DNA of 64,000 bases from contig JAPEHQ010000025.1 of the NCBI GenBank assembly GCA_027405735.1, positions 310,001 through 374,000 on the forward strand, given 5' to 3'. Below, one piece after another: positions 36,374 through 48,015 of this stretch. Position numbers and translations under genes: made by a program. The DNA comes from Mucor racemosus (taxonomy: Eukaryota > Mucoromycota > Mucoromycetes > Mucorales > Mucoraceae). The first letter of the stretch is position 1, and every line of letters starts with the position of its first letter. A model generated the notes under the pieces. It ran no database searches. It was not told where the DNA came from and saw only the letters and a list, made by a program, of their open reading frames with translations.

Positions 36374-38848
36374 ATGGTCGATACTGTAAATATTAAGGAA
36401 AAAAAAGAAGGTTTCATCTCATTAACTTTATTATTGTTAAATGTAAATACAAATACATATAGTCGACCTCACACGGCGTAAGCAGTTTTCTCACTCGTAG
36501 ACATTCAACCGGGGATAACCATAATAATAATAATAATTCTCTAGTACTTGCACCGTATCCACCTACTACACCAGGACATTCATGTAAACAATTTAATGCT
36601 CCAGAAGGTACTTATACCTTGGATCATTCTATCTTTGTAAATTCTATGCATCCTCTTTATTCAGTTGGTACAACAGCTAGTCTTGTATCTATTAAATATA
36701 AAGAAACTGTACCAAATAATTTACAACGTTATGAAGCACAGCCTGGTGCTCGAAGCTTTCGTAATATGTTTACTACACATCATCATTATGGTAGCAATAC
36801 TCAATCCACAACCAACTCAAATACTGATTCTGATGAAGAACACAATAATAATCATCACCACGTTTTTAGAACCCCTTCTCTTTCAAGTTCTTCCTCTAGT
36901 CACAAGAACAATACGCTAGGAACACTATTGTCACACTCTATTCCAGAAGAACCTAGTATAGCTATACCCAATTCAAAGATTACTACAACTAGTAGTAGTA
37001 ATAGTAGTGGCACAGATAATACAGTTTTACCGTCTGGATCTTCAAGTCCTACTCCAACATCAACTCTTTCTTTTTTAGCTAGAAATCATACATTGGGTAA
37101 TAATAGACACCCCAGAAAACCCAAAACTAGTATAACGAAAACAAATTCAAGTTTTGTACAAAGAATTATTACCAATGATCAATTAGCAAAAATCTTAATG
37201 GCACGAACAAGTGAAGATACAAATCTGTTTTATAATTGTGGTACAAGTTTTGTTTGGGTCGATGCTCATGGTCATCCCAAGGTAATTTGACTATGATTTC
37301 ATCTATATTGTATCTTCTAAATGTGTTTATTTAGGAACCTCTCTCTCGCATTGTATTCGCTAGAGCATGTCCAACGTCGCACGATGTAAATGTGCTGACC
37401 CGTGGCGCAGATCATTTAGATATTATCATTGGATTTACATCAGGAGATATAGTTTGGTTTGATCCTCTTTGCAATAAATATGGTCGAATTAATAAGGGTG
37501 TGAGTGAATTTATATATAAACCAATGAAATATGTAATTAAACAATAGATAACATATAGGGTGTTATGAACTCTTCTCCAATTACCATGATTAAATGGCTA
37601 CAAGGCTATGAAAATCTTTTCATGGCTGCCTTTCAAGATGGTACTTTGATGCTTTTTGATAAAGAAAAAGAAGACGAGCCTTTCCATCCCGGTGATGGTC
37701 AAAGACCTTCATTTGGACGACCAGCGAATATAAATTATAATGAAAAGAACATGTAGGATGCAATTTTTGGGTGAATTATGCATATAAAATAACCTGGTAT
37801 ATTTAGGTTCAAAATAACAAAGCCTTCTCCCAAAACATCTTCCAAATGTAATCCTGTCTCGCACTGGAAATTATCCAATCAATCTATCACGGGTATAGTA
37901 AAAACTTTAATTCTACTTGTCAAATCTTTGTATAAGCTAATTCTCGTTGCACTGCAGCATTTGCCTTTTCACCTGATTGTCAGCATGTTGCGATTGTTGG
38001 TCATGATGGATTATTGCGGGTTGTCAACTTTTTGCATGAAACGTAAGCTTCTTTACTTGATCAAATATTGGTCATACTAACATTTTTTTTCAAAATCATA
38101 GTATTCATGATGTGTATGAAGCATATTATGGTGGTTTATTTTGCGTTGCATGGAGTCCTGATGGTAAATACATTCTGGTAAGTAAATGACTGTTTATGCA
38201 CCAAATTGCGCTATGCTGAGTAAATCAATGTTTATATTAGACGGGAGGGCAAGATGATCTTGTTACTATTTGGGCTTTTCGAGAACAGCGCATCATAGCT
38301 AGATGTCAGGGGCATAAATCTTGGGTAATATTATATAATGTGCATAAAGATTTTTTATTAAATTTTCAATAGGTAACCGGTGTAGCTTTTGACCCATGGC
38401 GATGTGATGAGAAAGTGTATCGATTTGCAAGTGTAGGAGAGGATGCAAAATTGATTCTTTGGGATTTCTCTGTTAATGCATTACATAAACCTAAAACAGT
38501 ACGTTGTTTTCCAAAGTATTATTATTTAATTTTTAATTTCTTTCTCTGTATAAATAGAAAGCTGCAAATCGTAATCGTGGCACGTCCGTATCCTCAGTTA
38601 ATTCACCCCCTTTATCAAGCATATTGGCAACAATTCAAGATCGGAACCCAACCATACATCCTGTTCAATCAAAGACAGAGGTGGCATTTTTACAGCCTAC
38701 CATGGTGAAAACCGTTCATGGTGATCCATGTGTTGGCGTTTATTTTAGAGAAGATGTGATAGTTACAACGGATAAAAGGGGCCGTGTCAGTATATGGCAA
38801 AGACCTTCACCTTCAACTACACATTCTAATGTGTCTTTTTTATCTTAG
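36374..38848 (+). CDS. WDR20/DMWD/CreC-type WD40 protein
   Basis: Proposed exons: 36374-36385, 36463-37281, 37335-37499, 37559-37752, 37807-37892, 37958-38042, 38102-38177, 38241-38324, 38373-38498 and 38558-38848; 645 residues, frame kept at all nine junctions. A low-complexity N terminus with [13 protein letters not shown] is followed by WD repeats: [100 protein letters not shown] and [17 protein letters not shown]. This succession is diagnostic of the WDR20/DMWD family; fungal CreC partners a deubiquitinase (CreB, USP46/12-like) in carbon catabolite repression. The last exon ends VVTT-like [12 protein letters not shown]. The 4-codon first exon is the weakest part, since the frame in exon 2 opens only after a TAG at 36460. 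A longer leader exon upstream is possible. Confidence 0.85.
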
Positions 38849-39263
38849 TATATAATAATAAATTCTCTTGACTGAAGATAGTGCATTTATTTTAATGGTT
38901 TAAAGTATTGAAACAAGTTCATGCCTCATGTATGTTTTTATTATTGTTACATTAAAAGTTACATTTTGCTTTTGCCATTGTTAATTTCTTCGATACCACT
39001 AAATCAATCATATTTGGTTGTTTCAAAAGTATTTAATCTAGCTTTGCCAGTATAATAGTCTTCTTGCTGAAGTTGCACAACCTATGAAATTTGTGTTTTC
39101 AGAGGAAAGCACATAGCCGAATAATCAGCCTTGATTTCACCAAATGCCATAAGAGTGCGTGTATATTCGTAATTTGATACCCCCCATAAACACATGTAGC
39201 CAGTGTTTTTAGTTAAATACGTGTGTATATTAGCAGAGAGTTTCATAATAATTCGATGCAATG
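38849..39263. other. 3' flank of the WD40 gene, no further gene
   Basis: AT-rich; ends where a truncated family-M LTR begins. Confidence 0.45.
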
Positions 39264-39326
39264 TGTTATGTCAATATTATATCTTAGGTCGCACATCCAA
39301 GGTCTCGGTCCATAATCGATGTTAAA
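39264..39326. mobile_element. Truncated left end of family-M LTR
   Basis: Starts TGTTATGTCAATATTATATC and follows the 10340 element through ggtcgcacatccaaggtctc, then passes into family-L LTR sequence at about 39327. The exact junction is blurred by a shared aaatcaa. Confidence 0.65.
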
Positions 39327-39647
39327 GTATCAAATCAACGTCCAAGCACAACATTTAACGCAGTATTAAAACAATGCAGCTCACAAGCTCTTCAAGCACG
39401 ATTAAATCATGATTGATCCATTTATATTCATTAATTACTATCAAACAGATGTAATGGTTTAATAATAACTTAAATTACATCTCAGGATCTCCATGTCAAA
39501 TCAATATACAATAAATGGCCATACTCTTATAGTTAAATAAACAATGTCTTGTTTTTCTTATACAGTTGAAGGAATGGTTCATTACTCATTCTCTTTTAGT
39601 CATAATTTTTTTCAAGTGTTATTTATCAAACATAAAAATATACGACA
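39327..39647 (-). mobile_element. Solo LTR family L, copy L3 (truncated, older subfamily)
   Basis: Minus-oriented, matching about the 5' 60% of the LTR and ending at tatacgaca (39647). The flank caacaggtggttttattgga is shared with L7, so L3 and L7 belong to a duplicated segment rather than two independent insertions. Clearly diverged from L2, L4 and L6. Confidence 0.78.
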
Positions 39648-39879
39648 CAACAGGTGGTTTTATTGGACAGAAATATCATGTTTTGCTGATGGTTTTCTCA
39701 ATTCACAGTAATTTGTGAAAGTAAAAATATAAATTTTTATGCAGGATATATTTAAATCTACCAGCACGTATAACTGGAGATTAATTGGGTCAATATTCAC
39801 AAGGATGGGTTTTTTTTTCTTTGTTTTCTGCAGTTGTAAATATTAGTTTATTATTTTATAAAACTTAAAATTCATTATA
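39648..39879. repeat. Spacer shared with 50276-50509
   Basis: Near-identical to the sequence between L7 and R1 copy F (ttggacagaaatatcatgtt, atcaatattcacaaggatgg). Part of the duplicated block 39327-41098 / about 49990-51750. Confidence 0.8.
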
Positions 39880-41690
39880 CAGGGCCTAATCTCTGTATTC
39901 ACAAGATATATCTAATTCATTGCTACTCTTCATTTTTTGTTTTAGCAAAAAATATTGATTTTTCATCAAGAAAATCAAAATTATAGCTTACAGTACAGCT
40001 TACAATCTATACTAACTGAGCTCCAAAATTGATTTAATTATAAAAAAATGGACGAAAAATGATTCAAAAAAACAAAATCGTTTAATTACTCATGAGCTGC
40101 AAAGTAAGTCGACCTAGCGTATTAAATAGCTTTTGTACAGCTTTAAATTCTACATCCATCTAAATAAAATTTAGACAAACATTTTACATTAAATTTTGCG
40201 TAAAATGCAATTAAACTTTTGAAGGTTTTTTGAAAATACACGTTAATTTTGATAAACACATTTAACATATAAGTAATTGGAGCAATGCGCAAAAACATTA
40301 TCTATTAATCGAGCTATTGCTAAATCTTCTAGCTGCATTTTTCGTAGGGAAAACCAGAATTTGAGATGAGGGTATATAAGGGAAAAATGGAGGCCAGAAA
40401 TGAAAGTATATTTTTGTACACATTTTTGAGGATATCTCCACGAAAAAACAATATTTTAAAAAAAACTAAATTGGATCAAAGAGATCTCAATGAGCTGGAT
40501 GAGATGAGTAAAAAAAACCTGCTACTCAATTTAACAAATATTTTGAAATCTACTACAAAAATGCCAAAAAAAAAATGAAAAAAATAAAAGTGCTCATAAT
40601 TTTTTTGTACTAAAATATGTTATAGAGCGCTTTAAAACAAGTATGTTTTATTATTAGAAAGTGTTAGTATAGCTTAATTGTTTCTAGAGATATGAAGCCT
40701 CAAAGTTTTCAATTCTTTAGCAGTGAAATACGCGTAAAAAATCTAAAACCTTAGCACTGAAAAATTAATACCAACTGCAAAAAATAGGATATTTCCGGAC
40801 ACTTATTTTTGAATTAAAGCTAAACATCTCAGGTATATTGGCATATAATTTCATCGTGGTGTTATTTAGTGAAAAAAAAGTAGAGCCGGGATGAAGAATG
40901 AGACCCAGTTTTCAAGGAAAAAGCAGTGAATTTTACGCGTTTTTGAGCCTTTTGTGAGATATAAAATAAAATTAGGAATGGGTAGCATAATGCGATCAAT
41001 TTATTTCTATTTAGAAGTGCCTAGGGTATATATTAAAAAATGTTTATTATGAGGTTAGTTATAGAAAGAAGGCATACTCTAATTTTGAAAATTGAAACTG
41101 TTGTATTCACACCTACTAGTATCATACGTTATCACCTTCTACAGTATCAATACATCTTACAATCTATTGACTACGACATGCATTGAAGTGCAAGTCTTGA
41201 TATCGGATATAAGAAACTCATAGCGTGCCAAGTTTAATCCAGTAATTACCAAGAACGCTTGGACCTCAATTGTGACACCATACTATTTCATCCCAGCGGT
41301 TAATCAACCAAGTAGCTATCAAATCAACATCCAAGCACATTTAGCGCAGCATTGAAACAAGACAACTCACAAGCTCTGCAAGAACTGTTAAATTATGATT
41401 AACCCATTTCAATCCATAGATTACCACTATCAAACAGATCAAATGGCTCAATAGTGCCTTAAATTACATCTCAGGATCTCAATGTCAAATCAATATAAAA
41501 GGCTATACTTTTATATCTAAATAAACGATATCTTGTTTTTATTATACCGTTAAAGAACTGATTAATTACTTATTCTTTTATAATTGTATTCTTTTTTAAG
41601 TACTATTTATCAATCTTGAAAATATACGACAGAAACTATCAATTTTTTTTTGAAAATTCAAATTTAATATTTGAATTCATTTTAACTTAT
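39880..41690 (-). repeat. Dispersed repeat R1, copy E (split by LTR L4)
   Basis: The most complete R1 copy with F; segments 39880-41098 and 41637 to about 41690. Shared landmarks with F include agatgagtaaaaaaaacc, agcctcaaagttttcaat and gagacccagttttcaagg. The LTR insertion lies near its outer edge. Confidence 0.82.
41099..41631 (-). mobile_element. Solo LTR L4 nested in R1 copy E
   Basis: 533 bp, TGTTGTATTC ... ATATACGACA on the plus strand. Flanked by GAAAC at 41094-41098 and 41632-41636. R1 copy D has the single GAAAC (24671). Highly similar to L6 and L2. Confidence 0.93.
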
Positions 41691-43069
41691 CGAGTGTAGT
41701 TTTTTTTTGTGTACTACAGCAAGTCAAAATAGGTTGTGAAGGACAGAACGAACAAAATAAATTGAAATTTGTTTTATTGGTTAATTAGTAAGAAAAATAA
41801 TTACATAAATACCATAGGATGTGATTGTTTAGCTTCTACATAAAAAAAAATCTAAAAGTCATTTTTTATCATATATACTGTATTAACACTTAACAGATAT
41901 TGTTTTTCTGTGGAGATCGGACGAGATCTGGTATTTTTAACATTAATGACCGTAACTTTTATAGATTATAAATTTTTTGTTATTATTATATATATACACG
42001 CTTTATCTACTACTAAATTTTTGTATATATACGTAGCGCTATTCTGTATCTATTAATTATATACTCGCTGGAAACTTCAGTTACATTATCTAGTAAAATA
42101 AAATCAGCTTTGCGTTATTATACCTTGCATAATTGCATGATAAGGGGCAAAAGTGAACGTTTTTTCTTTATATTTCGCTCAGGAATAAAGATTTTTTTGT
42201 AAACCAAATCGTTACAACTGATACTCAGTAAATAGCAGTATTATATACCAAAGAAAAAAAATATGGTCATATTACGCAATATTGCACAAATCAAGAAAAA
42301 CAAAATAACAGATAAGCAGAAGAACGGCAATTAAAAAAAGCAAACATAGAGGGGACGTTTGTCCTAGTTGCTAGACGTATGCGCTTTACAGCTAGTTCAA
42401 ACGGAGAGGTTGTGGGTTCGAAACTCGTGTAAGCGAATTTTCTTCGGAACTTGTGCTTGCCGGGCTAGAACTGCAGTTAATCACCCCCTCGCTTTTTTTT
42501 TCGTTTTACCTTTCTATGTGCAGCTTTCAAAAGACTACCAATTGTTTTCTTCTTTTCTCTACTTCAGTATTGTTAGTGCTATTTCGGAAATTCATTTTCT
42601 TTATGAGTATCTTATTTCACAAGCACACGAGAGATACATTCTGCACGCAATAGTTTAATAATGTAAACTGTATTGTACACCTACTAGTGTCTGTATATTT
42701 TGATTTTGGTTTTCATCATCCAGTAAGTAACAAATAGAATATTATTAATTGTAACACAAAGGCATACATAATGGAATATATTTAGTAATTTTTCAGAAAG
42801 ATTTTAAAATAGCTCAGCGAATAATATCGTTAATTATATTTGGATTTCTATCAGTTCCTGCTTCAGTTATCATCAGTTAGAAATCGGTTTGTCACCGACT
42901 TTAATTTATCCTTAATAATGGACTTCAGGGTAATTATTACTGCTTGAACAATACTATTAAAGGCATATCACTCTTCACTCAAGAAACACTTTATATGTAA
43001 AAAACAAAAGCGTAAGAATAATACCCAAAGGTATATAGCTTTTGTCAATTTATTATTTATCAGCTTGCA
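41691..43069. other. AT-rich gene-free DNA with one tRNA-like motif
   Basis: Apart from the B-box-like motif at 42361-42440, nothing recognised. An open frame at 42368-42658 starts inside that motif and has no protein-like support. Confidence 0.4.
42361..42440 (+). other. tRNA-like sequence (possible tRNA-derived relic or SINE head)
   Basis: tgtgggttcgaaactcgtgt resembles a pol III B box and T arm, preceded at about 45-55 nt by tagttgctagacg, which could be an A box. Only weak T-arm pairing (with G-U pairs) and no full 7-bp acceptor stem at the right distance, so not a functional tRNA. No poly(A) or 3' tail identifying a SINE was found. Confidence 0.3.
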
Positions 43070-43713
43070 TGTTCTATGCCACTAAGTATCATACTTTATT
43101 ACCTTTTTCATAATCAATACTACATCTTACAATAATCTATTGACTACGACATGCATTGAACCGCAAAGTGTAAAAAATTGAAAATAAAACACGTATAAAA
43201 TAATATATAAGATGTTGTTTATTCTTTTTAAAATAAGGTAAAGATCTTCATGGCTAATGAAAATCTTTTGCTATTTATATTAGTTGTCTAATCTAACGGG
43301 AATGGAAATCTAAAAGTAATGGATCATTGTAACTGACCAATGGTTATCTAAAAAGGTTGATTAAATGTGTTGAGTTGTTATGTACATTGGTAGATGGCAA
43401 AGTTATTGGTTCTTCATAAGTATAAAAATTTATGGGCTTGTTTATCAACAAGTTCCTTGGTTCTATCTTTGAATACACTTTGATTTGGTTGTACAGGATG
43501 TCAATTGTATGTACGCGAGATTGACATTTAATTTGTGGTTCAAATAATAAACTTTCACTATAATGACAATTACCGTTCTATGACACAAAGTCTTGATATC
43601 TGATGTTATAAATAAGAAAATCCTAGCGTACTAAGTATATTCAGCAGCAATTAGCAATAACGTTTGGACCTCAATTATGACACTATATTATTTCATTCCA
43701 GCGGTTACTTAAT
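43070..43713 (-). mobile_element. Solo LTR L5, truncated and interrupted
   Basis: Minus-oriented LTR starting TGTTCTATGCC, split by a 417-bp insertion at 43169-43585 and lost after cagcggttacttaat (about 43713). The left flank ctttwgtcaatttattattta is shared with L7 at 49605-49637, so L5 and L7 derive from one ancestral insertion that was later duplicated. Confidence 0.78.
43169..43585. mobile_element. 417-bp TG...CA element nested in L5, probable solo LTR (family N)
   Basis: Begins TGTAAAAAATTG and ends TTCTATGACA. Flanked by CAAAG at 43164-43168 and 43586-43590, while L7 has the uninterrupted site (caaag at 49810-49814). TG/CA ends and a 5-bp duplication fit a solo LTR of another family. 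No coding content. Confidence 0.8.
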
Positions 43714-44993
43714 CCACTGCGGCCGACCTGTGTTGCACAAGATGATTTTCTTGTGCCCAGGTGGGCTGTATACTATGGTCTGATGAGTTGTTGCGCTCAC
43801 TGAATAATGGCTGCTATAGTGATAACAAGGTGCACATTGGCACAAAAAAAGAAACTGCACACGAGCATAACGTTAATCCTATATATGCAGAACTATAGAT
43901 TCTGTCCGTGTGCATAACATTAATTACATGTGTGCATAATAGTAGAATTGCCCATTAGCATATCATTATCCCTATTTGTGCATAATAATAAAATCTGACC
44001 ATGAGCATAATGCGCTGATCGTATAGGCACAAATTGGTTTGTACATGAGCATCATCGTGCCGTTCTCAAAATTCCATCGCATTTTTTTTTTACTGGAATG
44101 GGTTTTTAAATTCCATTTGTTTTTATTAATATAAATTATAGACAATACAATTCAATACGTTGTTGATGTAGAGCAATACATGCAAGAACCAATATATTTA
44201 CGATCATCAGCATTTGTAAATATGTTTATAGTTATAATATTTGCAGCAACAATGGTTTTTGCTCGGGCATAAACTTAAATACCATTTACTGCTTAAATTT
44301 ATACCGCAAGACAAATCTAAGATTATGAACGTTATTTTATCACTCATAAAATTTAAACAAATTAACCTTCTTTAAACTTACTATGTTAGTTTACAATTGT
44401 CATCTGTAAAAAGATTTGTTTTCAAGTATACAGTATATATACAATCAAAACTATGGTAATTAGGCAAAAGATTAGAGTGCTCTTTTTTTTGTGTTTCTAT
44501 ATCATTTGAAATTTTTTTATCAGTTTCCTGGAACATTTCGTGAGTTTATAGCCAGTTCTAGCTTTTAACTGAATAGATATAAATATCATTGCCTTGGATT
44601 TGATCTGGTAATCAAGAAATACGTCCAAAAACACAGTAGTAAATAATGATATTTGACTTTAAAATGCAGTTAAGTGAAAATATCAGTCTCTAATACATAC
44701 TGCTGCCTGCTACCTATATTAGAAACATTAGTCCCTTATGTTAGCATGCGTATTCAGATAAAAGAAAAGAATATCAGCTTGATAGTCTGATATGTCTTGT
44801 CAAACGGTGAATAATATCCTTGGAATATGAAAACAAAAACAGAAAAATAACACACGTAGAAAAGGATTTTCAAGGCTTTACATTATTTAGCGCAATTAAA
44901 ACCCTGCTAAATTGCACATTTCCGCCAATGTAAAAGCAGCATTACAGCGCATCAACCCATAAACTAAACAAAATAGGAATATCGGTTATCATA
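43714..44993. other. Gene-free interval with a short imperfect minisatellite
   Basis: Repeated tgtgcataat / gagcataac motifs lie at 43860, 43909, 43933, 43957, 43979, 44000 and 44047, about 22-24 nt apart in the middle. They resemble the gatctgcacaaaa...tctgtgcag part of R3. The GC-richer stretch 43720-43800 precedes them. Confidence 0.5.
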
Positions 44994-45740
44994 GAAACAT
45001 GCATTTTCTACCAGAAAAACCGGCTATTATCTCATAAATTTATTAAAAATTGCAAAAGCGAGCCCGTAGAGCAACGCCGTAATTGAGCATAGCACGATTG
45101 AATGGCTAAGTCTCTTATACTAATGGTATATATCCAAGTTTTAAATAAAAATGCATTTTTTTTAACTTTTATTATATTTAACCATGTACGGTCTGAAAAT
45201 TCAGTTTTTGTAGCGGACATTTTCAGGGACTCATTTTACCCTTACCAACACTCATGATTTTTATCAAAAAACTGAAAAATCAAATTTTGATACTAAAATC
45301 AGCGTTTAAATATACTACATTGTGAGAGAAAATTGTAGCTATAGCTAATACGCATTTTATAAAAGCTTAATATTAAATATTAAGTAATGAAAATTTGCAC
45401 TTTTGGCCCAAAAACGGATTTTTGGTTAAAGGATTTTCATGTAATATTTTGCAACAAAAATGTTTGTTATTTTTTATTGAGTAGATAGAGCACTAGATTT
45501 GGTACATGTGTATATTTTTTGTTTTTATAATTGGTAGTATAATTAACTTTAGATTTGCAAAATCAGAAAAAAAAAACTAAAAAATGTCAAAATTGATGAT
45601 CTGGACAAAAATAATTTTCTAAATTAATATTCCGCTTATAAGCCTTGTAAGTCTTAAAAATAAGAGATTTTATAATACTTGAGAACTTTTTCGAGAATTT
45701 ACGATACTGTACCAACTTGATTCAAGCTTATTACTGTAAA
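44994..45740 (+). repeat. Dispersed repeat R4, copy b
   Basis: Uninterrupted counterpart of 5786-6560, starting at GAAAC (44994). Colinear over about 750 bp with scattered substitutions and small indels. Confidence 0.78.
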
Positions 45741-46256
45741 CCTTTATAAACGTTAATATTGTATGGTAGTGCTACAAAAAATAGTAATTAAACAAAAAAA
45801 GCGTTGTGAATACAATTATAACTCTTTGATATTTATTTAATATATAAAGTAAAGCCAAGGTTTATGGATTACCATAGCCTTTGTGATATATATACTATTT
45901 TCTAATTCTATTAATAATACAGTAATAAGATCTTGAAGCAAGATGTTCATGGTTTAGTTCCTAGTTTGGAAGTACCAGTGGTACAATTTGATATTTTAAA
46001 GTTTTGTGTGATTTAAAGTTATTAGATCTTAGATGTAGACTAAGATCAATTTGATTACTAAACAAACTTGGTATATGTAGTTTACGACAGGTAGTTTATT
46101 TGATGATAATATAGTCTTACTTTATAATTATTGCGCTAGAGGTGATTTACATTAAGTTTTTTTTTTACTCTTATCTCTCCAATATCACAAAGATAAACAT
46201 GGTCATCACTGGAACCTATTGCCACCTTTTTGCTGTCCGTGTCCCAAGCCAATTTA

Positions 46257-47901
46257 CAGTGACCCCCAAAACTGTCCCAATGTTTCTTAGTTTTAAGTTT
46301 AGTATGATTTTCAGGTACAACAAATATATTTAAAGTACGACATATTTTATATATTTCTGAAGATCAATTAATTTCCTTTTATATTAAATTAAAAAAATCT
46401 CGAATTTTATTGGTCAATTGAATTTATACCCAATTTGGGACAGTATATGCATTGGGACAGTTTTGAGAGCCATTTTTGATTTTTAGATAATCGATGATTG
46501 TAGAACCATAATTCGTACTAGTATCTTGAACGCTTGGAAATCAGTAAATAAACACCTAATTGGGTAAAGAAAATAAAAAAGATGCATATTTCATATACAG
46601 ATTCTGGTGCTTTGGCCTATTGAAAATTAATATGAAAAAACTTCAGGAGAATAAGGAAAATGATGCCATTAGTCTTTTAAACACCGGTAAATCAGTGCGA
46701 CAAGTTGCGGAAATATTGCATGTAGGTAAGCCTGTTGTGGAAAAAATTAAAAAACGGTGTTGCACAAGTTTGGGTATGTCTAAAAGGGGTCGACTTAAAT
46801 TGCTGTTTGAGTCTGATGAAAGGTTTTGTGTTCGCCAAGCAACAAAAAAAGCAGTCAAAGATTCAAGTAACATTTTAAACTACTTGAGAGTAATGTCGGA
46901 GTTAATAAAAGCCCGGAAACTGTCCGAAATCGCTCCGTAGGGGGAGCATAGGAGCAATTATCAAGCCTAAAAAACCTATGCTGTCTCCGGCTAATATTAA
47001 AAGGCGTTTAGAATGGTGTCATCTTCGCAAGGATTGGACTTCCGACGAACGGAAAAGGGTGATTTGATCAGATGAGACCAACATTAATAGATTTGACTTA
47101 AATGGAAGAAGCTGGCTTTGGATTTGAGACGGTGAGAGCTTGAAATCTAATTATGTGAAGATGACCGTTATAGATGGCGGTGGGAGTGTCATGTTTTGGA
47201 GGGCCATTACGTATGCCGGAGTTCGATAGATATGCAGAATTGAGGGTACTGTGGATCGACATTTGTATAAACAAATCTTTGAAAACGATTTGTAGCGGAC
47301 TTTCAATTTTACTTTGGATAAATTAGGCCTTCGTCGTGATCAGATCATTTTCCAGCATGACAATGCTCCAAAGCATACGTCAAATTTAGTCAAGGAATAT
47401 CTATTGGATCAAGACTATGAAGTAATAAATTGGTCTCCGCTATCTCCTGACTTGAATCCGATCGAAAATACGTGGATCTTATTAAAGAGGAGGCTTAATG
47501 AGTACAAAACAGCGCCCAAATGAATCCTTGATCTTTCGGAGCGTGTAACTGAGGTTTGGTACAACACCATTAAACAGGAGGAGTGCCAAAAAGTTTTTGA
47601 TAGCATGCCCAATTGTGTGAAAGTATATTTGGAAAGAAACGGCCTTTGGACGGACTATTAAATAAGATTATATTTTTTCCCGCGTAAGCTCTCAAAACTG
47701 TCCCAATGCATATGCTGTCCCAGACAGGGTATAAATATAGCGGACCAATAAAATTCGAGATTTTTTTAATTTAATATAAAAGGAAATTAATTGATCTTCC
47801 GAAATATATAAAATATGTCGTACTTTAAATATATTTGTTGTACCTGAAAATCATACTAAACTCAAAACTAGGAAACATTGGGACAGTTTTGGGGGTCACT
47901 G
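46257..47901 (+). mobile_element. Tc1/mariner-type DNA transposon with 214-bp inverted repeats
   Basis: 1645 bp from CAGTGACCCCCAAAACTG to its inverted complement, flanked by TA on both sides (46255-46256, 47902-47903). Left repeat 46257-46470 and right repeat 47688-47901 are nearly identical. Each inverted repeat carries an inner copy (attgggacagttttga) of the terminal motif in opposite sense (aaactgtcccaat), the two-binding-site layout seen in IR/DR Tc1 elements. The encoded transposase is dead. Confidence 0.93.
46632..47661 (+). pseudogene. Tc1-type DD34E transposase, disabled
   Basis: Starts MKKLQENKENDAISLLNTGK with an N-terminal helix-turn-helix (SVRQVAEILHVGKPVVEKIK). Catalytic core: first Asp in SDETNINRF, second in FQHDNAPKHT, third residue Glu in SPDLNPIENTW with 34 residues between the last two, i.e. 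DD34E. Frame changes occur between about 46893 and 46965, and in-frame stops break the rest (VI-TGA-SDET, WI-TGA-DGE, VR-TAG-IC, DL-TAG-RT, PK-TGA-IL). Ends ERNGLWTDY then TAA. The stop codons sit where Trp or Gln is expected, so each needs only a single transition. Confidence 0.9.
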
Positions 47902-48015
47902 TATATAATGCTCTACCAGAAGAACCAACTTAAGTACTTACAAATTTTCCCTCGGTATTTGTATTCAAATTCCATGGATTAAATTAATTGGTTCCATTTA
48001 CAGTAGTATCAAACG

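Larger units (their letters stand above)
46150..47970 (-). pseudogene. WD40-like gene fragment interrupted by the Tc1 element
   Basis: Read on the minus strand, 46256-46165 encodes LAWDTDSKKVAIGSSDDHVY followed by LCDIGEIR, a clear WD-repeat pattern that resembles U5 snRNP 40-kDa or similar WD proteins. The Tc1-type element at 46257-47901 splits it. The other side (47904-47970) has a possible short exon and GTAAGT donor but no safe reading. Too short and damaged to be functional, and the parent gene is not identified. Confidence 0.45.

Noticed and set aside
42368..42658. 96-codon ORF
   Set aside because: Overlaps the tRNA-like motif, begins without ATG support and has no recognisable features.
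43765..43800. ctgatgag...ctga, resembling a hammerhead core or C/D box snoRNA
   Set aside because: No stem II or GAAA partner for a hammerhead, and the C and D boxes are only about 17 nt apart, too close for a snoRNA.
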